A stretch of 62,000 nt of DNA from Glandiceps talaboti (taxonomy: Eukaryota; Hemichordata; Enteropneusta; Spengelidae), in assembly GCF_964340395.1 (NCBI RefSeq), contig NC_135552.1, positions 16,357,194 to 16,419,193 on the forward strand, read 5' to 3'. The translations under genes and the position numbers were made by a program. The notes beneath the pieces were generated by a model, which was given only the letters and a program-made list of their open reading frames with translations, was not told the origin of the DNA and did not search any database. This document shows positions 53,200-62,000 of the stretch, piece after piece (the stretch's first letter is position 1; each line of letters starts with the position of its first letter).

Positions 53200-55100
53200 G
53201 CAAAAGAAATATCTAAGTTAAAGCCTAAAGCTCTTCCATTTCACCATATCTTCTGGGCCAGTTTATTGTTTATAAATGACAAAGCGCACTTGCTGTATTA
53301 ACACTCTATCTCGGTTTTAAAATAACATTAGAACATTACACCGCCTCAAACCTTCAAATGGTAGAGTTAGCTTTCTAGCTGATAGCTGATAGCTGATTGG
53401 TTGTGATCAACTATAATTTATCATAATTATGTGATTCAGATGGTGGAGTTAAGGCGAGTATGTAAACGTTGATGCCCATGGTATTAATCCTAGGTTCTCG
53501 CATTAGCTTTATCTTACTAGTATAAGTGGAGCTATGGGAATTATTCTTGTTCTGGGGCAACGTTTCTTAAAGCTCTCTCTGCCAGATAGCGTTGTTTCAA
53601 GCCTAATTGCAATCCACATTAATTGAACCAGGCCTTTAGGGCAATACAATTCTCTGGACAGTAAAGACAAACAATTGCTTCATATAATGTTTGCCTGTTT
53701 GACGTGACCCCTTCATCAATGTATATCTAACACTGTCTAGGTACACAGTCAAACAAAGATACAAATCATTGGCCTTCATCTTCTCTGTTGTCTGATTTCC
53801 TTTCCACACCAGTCCTCTAACATGATGGAATTAATATATACAAAGAGTTGGCCACCGCTACTAACATTAGATAATCCCCTGTTGTAAAGGGTATGATTAG
53901 ATGCTCCAACCAACAATGACAATATACTATATTATGTATTGGTGATTAGCTTATAACTGAGCATGCCTTAAGGCTCGAATATAGACGTGAAGATTGGGTT
54001 GTCCACGAAACTTATGCAGTACTGTCATTTTTCCTCGTGGCAGATTATATTACTCCTCCATATAGTGAACGATAATATATAGTGTTAATCTTTCTTGAGG
54101 GTAAAGGGGCACGTTTATAAATGCATCGGCATTAAGAGGAAATCTCATCGGGGGTAACCCTGATAAACCTTGACTTCTATTTAGGCTGTGGTCGCTCATT
54201 TTCATGCGTAGCGACCTTGGATAATTTTAGCCTGTCTTTCTGTCTAGCAGTCCTGCAATTGTCTGATCTATCATGCAATCTCATTATGCCACCCTGGAAT
54301 ACTACTCGTCTGTTTATCCAATGATCTGTCTGTGTTCCCATTTTACTTCTGTCTTTCCTTAATCTACTGACTGAGCATTAACAGGTTCCTGGATATATTT
54401 GTTTGTGATTTTTCTATTTGTTGGCATGTGGATTTCAACATAGCATTCTTATGAATTAGGATCTTTATAGTTTTATTTTTAAAAGTATCTAAGGCAAAAG
54501 CATAATGATGGTCGAATGGATATTAGTCTAGAGTGATTTGTGTGGAATGTTCAGGTTGCCAGTTCAGTGCCAGTTAATTAACGGCTTTAGCAATTAATAT
54601 CTAAACTATAACTGTGCCCCAGTCTACCCATCTGTATAATGGAACATCTGTCATGGCAGTGAACAAACAATCTTATGCAACTGTAGGGATTGTATACTCT
54701 ATGGAGAGTTGATGAAGGTTGTAATGGCTTATTATTGATCTAAGCCAAGGGTAATACTTTGTAAAGTACTGTGCGGGAAATTTGTTAATATTTCTGGCGA
54801 TTTGGTTCGTATCAATTAACCTTTACTGTACGTGTACATCATTATATGTGTATTGATACAGCTTTATCTGGTAGACACTTTTTATTTCACAATAGTGGTG
54901 TGAGCTACACCAAACAACGTGATGGTAAAACCAATGTCATCTTCAAAATTGACCATACAGAGTTGGATATTAATTGAATAAAAATAAGCAATTCTAGAGT
55001 TGAAAATTGTTCAGAACCTCATCATCGATAAGTTTTATTGACCTTTACTGGAAAGTAAATTTAATGTTACGTTGTAACAGTAACTGCACCCTTTAACGGC
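53200..55100. promoter_or_regulatory. Repeat-free block with homeodomain-type words; possible conserved non-coding element
   Basis: About 1.9 kb without microsatellites and without any ORF above about 60 codons. It is enriched in words such as CTAATTGCAATC, ACATTAATTGAACC (53606-53630), CCAGTTAATTAACGG (54569-54583) and GCAATTAATATC, plus TTATTGTTTATAAATG (forkhead/Sox-like) near 53263 and GCGACCTTGGATAA near 54209. These are compatible with a developmental enhancer, but short AT words are frequent by chance in AT-rich DNA and no conservation can be checked here. Confidence 0.2.
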
Positions 55101-56904
55101 CGCACCAGAAGTCTTTTGCAACATCAATGATTGATATCTTGTTGTTCAAATTAGATGACAGTGCAGTGGTTTGACAGAATGTTTCCAAGTGCTTTCAATC
55201 CGATAATCACCACGTTATACCTTCTAACCAATTCAACTGGGACAGATTTTTGCTTCATGATCACAACTGTTTTGATTATATCAATCTCTTAACCCTAGTT
55301 TTAAAATATCTGAAGTCACGAAGAATATACAATCCCGGGATACAATCACGTAATTAGTGTAGATGCCCACAGCGTGTCGTGACCTGTCCTATAATCTGTA
55401 ACTTTTCCGAAATCACGAAGGGTAAAAGCTATAGTTCGTAGCTACTCATTAGATTCAAGCCTGCAGAGCTATAACTATGGATCGGTCTGGTGATTGCGGA
55501 TACATTCATAACAGTCGTTTCACTTTTACAATATATGAATCCGCCTAAATTAATTTCATATTCCGAGTAAACAACAACCGGCATGATCTCGTCTGTCCTG
55601 TCAGGCGTAATCCTTTAAGGCAGAAACTATCATCATACGAAAGATTGTTTTAGAATGTCCCTATGTTCGTACATGTATATGTATATAATACAAATACTGT
55701 ACTGACTGTGACATTTCGGATATCCTCCAGCAATAGTTCTAAAGGATAATAGAAAACAGATACTACACCAATAGGTGAATTCTACTCTTTCATTAGCAAT
55801 ATTAAAAAAAATTCAAATCTTCCTTTTTTTTTCATTATACTACTATAAATGTATGCGTTGAACTTCCTGCCTTAATGTAATTAGTGCATTATTCAAAGTT
55901 CATATACGTGCTATGGTCTGATACAATCACAGACAAGTAAGTGCAGCAGTCCTTGGGGAGACAGAATTGGTTTGGATAATGTGATATGCAAATGTAGGTG
56001 AAAGAAAGTATCCGGTAAATTGTATATACGGTGGTAATTATGTAGAGAAACGGCATTACAATTGTCAAATGATGGAGGTTTGGGTATTCACCAGTGTATT
56101 CAGAGTCTGGGTGTATTTAAAGGTATTAAACTATTTACTGACGTAGATTCGTTTGGCGTTTTTCCACATTCCCCATATCAGATCTTTCTGTTACATTTTT
56201 TTGTTTTAAACGTACTGATTATATGAATAGCACCGACAATGCATACGTAAGTATATACGACAGCGACAGTTGTGATATCCGTTCAGTTTGAAAGTTAACG
56301 ATCCAAAAAATGTCATGTGAGTTAAAGACTGACAAAATATCCGTTACTAACGGGGATGTACCTTTTAATAAGTGTGTCGTCTCGACACACTTGTCACCCC
56401 CTTCGTTACAACATTGTTACTTTCCCCTCTCACGATATCGACATCAGTCACAATCTGACCGATCATACATTCTTTGACTAAGGAGACTCAGTACTCCTAC
56501 CCTCCTTTCCTGCAACAGATGTGTCTTTCCACTTTTCCACGCTTATCGACGATAATGTGTCAAAGTGATGATAATTTTTCCCGGCCCTAGCAACTTTCCT
56601 GAATTTCCTTGAAATCACACTCTTCCCGTCAACGAATAGCCCCTGGGGAATATATATTTGCACGCGATATTCATCTCAGTCCTAGTATCGTACTTCTAAA
56701 AAAAAACGTTTTGGCGCCTAATTCGCCGCCATACTATGAAAAAAGCAGAGCGAAATCTCTTCAGCTATTTTCAAACAACACTCTGGGGTACAGGAAGAGT
56801 GTACATGGTAACTAAACACTAATATTACGCGATTTTGATGATTAAATACAGTAGACATTAGGGAGCCTTCAGTAATTACAATAAGAGGGCTGGATATCAA
56901 GCGG
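55101..56904. other. Non-coding stretch; higher GC at 56.4-56.8 kb
   Basis: A minus-strand frame at 56478-56663 (containing PQGLFVDGKSVISRKFRKVA) lies in GC-richer sequence but has no recognisable family. Otherwise nothing supported. Confidence 0.4.
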
Positions 56905-56907
56905 AGT

Positions 56908-56982
<75 letters not shown>
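56905..56982. repeat. (GT)n microsatellite
   Basis: About 37 GT units with CGTG and ATGT interruptions. Confidence 0.97.
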
Positions 56983-56985
<3 letters not shown>

Positions 56986-58161
56986 CCCTCCCCGATTTTC
57001 ATTTTCTGTAAAGTGGCCTTATTTTATTTGAAACATGACCCTCGCGGATGTTCAAATATGTCTAAAAACCATCCGTTAAAATGCTGAGACACGAGTTCGA
57101 GACTCTATGCTAATGACTCTATTCCACTGCTGCCACCATGTAGATAACTTTAATGGTAGAAGTTGTTTCCCACTAGTACCACCACATACAATTTGTGAGA
57201 AGACACTGCATTAATTAGTCCCTTTGCTTGAATCTAATAGGCAGAGCTGAAGGTCATGCCCCTAAAAAAATAGACGACGAATGTTAGATAATGACATTAG
57301 TCATAGTAAATGCAACCCTCCCCCTATTTGATAAATATGGACATCACCAGAGAACCGATGTTATATTTAACCCCTCCACTAGATCAAATGTCCCCGACCC
57401 TCCCCCACTTAAGGCTTCCTTTACATGTTCGTGGCTTTCGAACGAGACTGTTTGTGGACAGGTTTCGATGCGAAATGCTCTACGTAAATGGCGATTGCAA
57501 GTAGAAAATACCAAAAGGGTGTTATTAACGCTTACATGGCACAATGTGCTTCATTATTGTATAGAAGGTCCATTCACTGTGAAAATCGTCTGACGGAGTG
57601 ATTTCCAGTTACAATACACAGCATCTAAGACATTTCAAAAAAAAACCTCAAATAGGTAACTACTGATTCTCGCTCACTCTCACAGATCAATGCCGCATTT
57701 ATGTCTGTCTACTGAAACAGTACAAATCCTTTTTTGAACTGGAAATCAACAATGAGTGCATTTCACTTATTTTTACTTACATCTGAACAGCAAAACGACA
57801 TACGAATAAGACACTGGAATGATATTGTAGGCGCTAGTTGTATTTCTGCGATCGCAGCCACTAAAATATATCAAAGAGTTGGCATTAATTTTTTAAAAAA
57901 GCACTTTAATTTCTGATATGAACTAAAAGACACTGAATTGGTCCGCCAATGCTGAACAACTCAGTTCTATTAAGGTATACATTATACATGCGACGTATAG
58001 AATACATATCTTACTGATCCAGGCATAGAGAAACATCTGATCTAGATCTGTGAATGAAACCTTCACGATGATGCCTTTGAACAATTAAAGCAAATTGGCG
58101 GAGGCAACCTCCATCTTGCCATCTTGTCCCGTTAAACGACTTTGGGTTTCTTCAATTGTTG
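56983..58161. other. Stretch with recurring CCCTCCCC motifs
   Basis: GACCCTCCCCGATTT (56984), GACCCTCGCGG (57038), GCAACCCTCCCCCTATTTG (57312) and GACCCTCCCCCACTTAAG (57396) recur over about 420 bp, suggesting a degenerate repeat. ORFs open in three frames at 57291-57593 have no recognised domain. Confidence 0.35.
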
Positions 58162-58411
<250 letters not shown>

Positions 58412-59304
58412 CATGTGCCTCTGTGTGTATATATCTGTATCTGTGTCTGCCTACATGACTTGTGTCTCTGTGTGTGCATAGACCCTACCGTTCGTGTAGG
58501 GTGTATGTTTCTATGGTGTGCACGTGTGCTTGTATTCAGTACCATCTATAACTTACCCCAAATCATGAATCCTCGTCGATACGACTAGTATAAACTACAG
58601 GGGTTTATTAACCACAGCAGCGTAATAAACCGTCGTTGACTGATTGCTGACTTCTTCCAACCGTCGACTTGTATGTACACAATGCAATGTTACATGTATC
58701 TACTTCTCGATGATACCACAGACACGAGGAAGAAAGCAGTGTACGCATGCATGCATGTACAGGTATTCAAACATCCGCCCTCTGACGTCATCTTCTGGCA
58801 CCTGGATTTTTAAATTCAACCAAGTTCGGTTTCTTCTATCGGACTGATTAAACACATGCAGACAGACAGTTGCCGATAATACCAGCAATTTCGACTCTAA
58901 TGTACTTGTGGAAATCTAGCCAATAATCTTGTACATATTGCTGAGTACACGGGGTTTCCCCGAAGAGACTTACGACCCATCCTGCTTTTCACTGAAAGCG
59001 ATTCAGACAAACACGTATTCACGATCTCTTCAGTAACTGTAAGTGCTGTTACGGTTAAATTAGTAATCTAAAAAATGCATTAAGTTGGTGCCACGATGAC
59101 TTAAAGAGACAATTGTCTGTAAACAAGCCGATCCACTGGTATGGTAGAATGCTGGCATGGGGTCTAACCTTTACTTTTTCAAACCGAATAATTTGCCGGC
59201 AATATTCACCACAATAATATAATCTCAGCACAGAAACTAATCAACGGAAATTTGAACAGGAGAATGCCATACAACTAGCTAGTGGAAGCCAGTTGACTAG
59301 AAGC
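58412..59304. other. Non-coding stretch
   Basis: No gene recognised; short GCATGC runs near 58744-58757. Confidence 0.5.
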
Positions 59305-59405
59305 AAATCTTCGTCAGCAATGTTAGTAACTTGCTTTGACTTTTGTCGAGTCAGACGATAAAATGTAGCAATGTTAGTCAGATTTCTGCCAAGTCAGTTG
59401 ATCAC
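59305..59405. repeat. GTCGAGCC minisatellite, third locus
   Basis: TTCGTCAGCAATGTTAGTAA, then TTTTGTCGAGTCAGACGATA with AAATGTAGCAATGTTAGTCA, then a third partial unit GATTTCTGCCAAGTCAG. Same unit as at 8.3 and 43.6 kb. Ends next to a (GACA)n array. Confidence 0.7.
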
Positions 59406-59441
59406 TTGTTTCTGATCAAATGGTTTAAATTTCAATATGAG

Positions 59442-59544
<103 letters not shown>

Positions 59545-59639
59545 TTTAAATGCATTAATATTGTGAGCTGATTTCGGCCTTTGAAAACAATTCGCACAGG
59601 ACCCCAAGTCATGCACTTTCAAAGAAAAGAAAAAACACC

Positions 59640-59950
59640 GGGAATTACTGCTTTACCGTCTCATCCATACTAAGTTGCCTCTATAGACTTATCCAAGCTC
59701 GAGGGAAATGACTAAATACATCAAAATTATCTATCAGGACTAATGGTAGTCAGTCTCTCATCAAACCAATATTAGTACACAGTGTGTTCAAGGAGAGACC
59801 GCACTACATGCATGCCTTTGGCTAGCAGGTGTGGTTCCTTAAATTAAGCCCGGGAATTTCATGTGGACAGCGTCGTCCCTCTAAGACATCATTATTGTTA
59901 ATAAAGTTCTAGTCAAGAGGTTACGCCAAAGGCAACAGTTGGTCGTGCAC
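59640..59950. repeat. Direct repeat copy 1 (about 310 bp)
   Basis: Collinear with 61369-61676. A run of near-identity covers CTCTATAGACTTAYCCAAGC, TCGAGGGAAATGACTAAATA and CATCAAAATTA. Further shared blocks are TGCCTTTGGCTAGCAGGT, ATCATTATTGTTA and GTTCTAGTCAAG, and both end near CCAAAGGCAAC. GCCTTTGGC and GCCAAAGGC within each copy are inverted to each other, hinting at a hairpin-ended element. Confidence 0.8.
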
Positions 59951-59988
59951 TCATGTCTCGATTCTTTTAGTTCTACTTAACTTAGTAA

Positions 59989-60473
<485 letters not shown>

Positions 60474-60880
60474 CAGTGAATTTCACAATACCGTTTAGTT
60501 TTTCTGTTTGATACAACCACGCAGAAACGAACAAGAAACTGCATACATGTATGCCACACTTCAATAGCAAGATGGCATTTTTGCTGAGTTTAGTCTAAAT
60601 GAAATAAACCATTTAAATGTATTGCAACTCCGATCCATGCAGACATTCGGGCGCCACTGTTTTTCTTGGTATCAAATACCCGATGGAGAGCGCGTAAAAT
60701 TTGTTCATTTGATGTCTGTATGGTGGCATGTGTAGTTCATTCCACTTAGACAAAATGTAGCAAGAAACTGTACTCACTCAATTGCTATCTTGAAGTGTAG
60801 CATGTCCAGTTTCTTACTAGTATTGATTTCTGCATGGTTGTATCAAACAGAAAAGCTGAACAGTGTTGTGAAATTCGCTC
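60474..60880. mobile_element. MITE, copy B: 407 bp, same family as 31969-32381
   Basis: Flanked by TA at 60472-60473 and 60881-60882. The left TIR begins CAGTGAATTTCACAATACCG. The right TIR, reverse-complemented, begins GAGCGAATTTCACAACACTG. Both continue TTTTCTGTTTGATACAACCA with CGCAGAAAC or its close variant. The interior matches copy A over its full length, including AAATGAAATAAACCATTTAA, GTATCAAATACCCGATGGAG and ACAAAATGTAGCAAGAAACT. No coding capacity. Confidence 0.85.
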
Positions 60881-61368
60881 TATCTAAGACTTCTGTATTC
60901 CGACAATGTACAATGACAATGTATGTAGGATCAACAATCAAAAGGTTTGCTTTTTATCCTAACAGATTAATAATATTCACTTTACATGTGATGTTTATAA
61001 TAACGTGGAAGTCGTGTATATTTTGTACATTCACATTCTGATCATCCAGTCACTTTTCACTATCTTGATAGTTATTACTGTATACTACCGTGTGTACATG
61101 ACACTTTTCGAAACTAATGCGCGTTTTTTGTTTCCAATGTAAGAGTTCGTTCCATGGAATGTAAGTCAATATGGCTTCCTATTAATTACAATGAACTCAT
61201 TATAAAATTAACTGGAATTCAAAAATTAAAAATTTTTTTTTAGAAAATTAGTAGCTTTGGTCAGCAGAGTGCTAGTGAAACACAAATCGCGTAAGACATT
61301 TATTAAACCAGGCAGCTTTCGAAACAAATATCACCAAATTAACGTTGGGGGAAATCACATAAAACGGG
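60881..61368. other. Non-coding stretch between MITE and direct repeat
   Basis: No supported feature apart from a T/A run at 61230-61242. Confidence 0.5.
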
Positions 61369-61676
61369 GGGAAATTACTACTTGACTGTCTCGTCCACAT
61401 TGAGTTGACTCTATAGACTTACCCAAGCTCGAGGGAAATGACTAAATACATCAAAATTAGCTATCGGTACTAATGGTAGTCAGTCTCCTATCCAAATCAA
61501 CGTATTAATTCATCATACTCGTCCTGCAAGTTCTCTGCAGCGTGCACTTGCCTTTGGCTAGCAGGTATGGTTCTCCGTAAATAAGGAATGTCTAGTGGAT
61601 AGTTAAGGTAATCATTATTGTTACACAGGTTCTAGTCAAGGGAGTTACATACCCCAAAGGCAACACTCAGTCGTCG
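61369..61676. repeat. Direct repeat copy 2 (about 310 bp)
   Basis: Same orientation as 59640-59950 and about 1.73 kb away. Divergence is moderate, with indels around the central block (ATTAGTACACAG versus GTATTAATTCATCA), so the duplication is not recent. Confidence 0.8.
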
Positions 61677-61822
61677 TACTGGCATGGTCTCTATCAGGAC
61701 CGTTCACATAAACTTTTTTTTTTAAATAACAATCAACTCTTCCGTACTTTGCTGTTAGTTCAATTTGTCGCATTTTTGTATAAGGTCTAACAACAAAAAT
61801 TGTTTGGTTCCGATTAGAAAAG

Positions 61823-61940
61823 GTGTATGTATGTATGTATGTATGTATGTATGTATGCATGCATGCATGCATGCATGCATGTATGTATGTATGTATGTAT
61901 GTATGTATGTATGTATGTATGTATGTATGTATGTATGTAT
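61823..61940. repeat. (ATGT)n-(ATGC)n-(ATGT)n microsatellite
   Basis: About 29 tetranucleotide units with a block of ATGC variants at 61855-61880. Confidence 0.97.
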
Positions 61941-62000
61941 TTAGAACAGGTGAGGTAGGTAGACTTTTTATTTATTTCATTAATTTGTTTTCATGTGTGA
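61941..62000. other. Window end; possible start of a third TTTCCGATAAC-family copy
   Basis: GAGGTAGGTAGACTTTTTAT then TTATTTCATTAATTTG resembles the left third of the elements at 10.9 and 39.7 kb, cut by the window end. Confidence 0.25.

Noticed and set aside
57291-57593. ORFs open in three frames
   Set aside because: Simultaneous openness on both strands suggests a locally GC-shifted repeat rather than a gene; no domain recognised.

Overview
The window reads as AT-rich animal nuclear DNA. Bacterial or viral gene packing is absent: most of the 62 kb is non-coding and studded with long microsatellites ((CT)n, (CA)n, (AT)n, (GACA)n, (ATGT)n, (ATTC)n, (GAT)n). The one gene I recognise is split by GT-AG introns and encodes the first part of a kisspeptin/GPR54-like rhodopsin-class receptor. 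Multicopy kisspeptin-receptor-like genes are known from invertebrate deuterostomes such as amphioxus, hemichordates and echinoderms. With the repeat style this makes a marine invertebrate the best guess, but phylum and species cannot be fixed from sequence alone. I saw no rRNA, convincing tRNA, CRISPR array, virus-like gene, toxin gene, transposase or reverse transcriptase.

Layout. 0-2.3 kb: two coding exons of the receptor on the minus strand (exon 1 at 1943-2269, exon 2 at 568-703). Its remaining exons must lie before base 1, and a short TA-flanked MITE-like relic (122-262) sits in the next intron. 2.3-24 kb: unique AT-rich DNA with a foldback element built of inverted minisatellite arms (about 8230-8640), one copy of a TTTCCGATAAC-ended element (10.9-11.2 kb) and several microsatellites. 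24.0-25.1 kb: two adjacent tandem arrays with different periods, ending in (CA)n. 29.3 kb: a near-perfect 122-bp tandem duplication. 32.0-32.4 kb: an intact MITE with TIRs of about 95 bp and CAGTGAA ends, flanked by TA. 34.4-36.3 kb: a degenerate repeat domain and long simple repeats. 35.45 and 38.4 kb: two plus-strand exon candidates; the second looks like a hydrophilic C-terminal exon. 39.7-40.2 kb: a second TTTCCGATAAC element. 41.1-41.8 kb: two minus-strand fragments weakly resembling discoidin (F5/8C) sequence. 43.2-43.8 kb: a long hairpin followed by the same minisatellite family as at 8.3 kb. 44.6-51 kb: dense simple repeats. 53.2-55.1 kb: repeat-free DNA rich in AT-homeodomain-type motifs, possibly regulatory. 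59.3-62 kb: a repeat cluster containing a second intact copy of the 32-kb MITE between two copies of a sequence of about 310 bp.

The receptor would be a plasma-membrane neuropeptide receptor, probably Gq-coupled by family analogy, with an unusually Tyr/Asp-rich extracellular tail. Nothing else here can be placed in a pathway with it. The interest of the window lies in this receptor and in several non-autonomous repeat families visible as multiple related copies.
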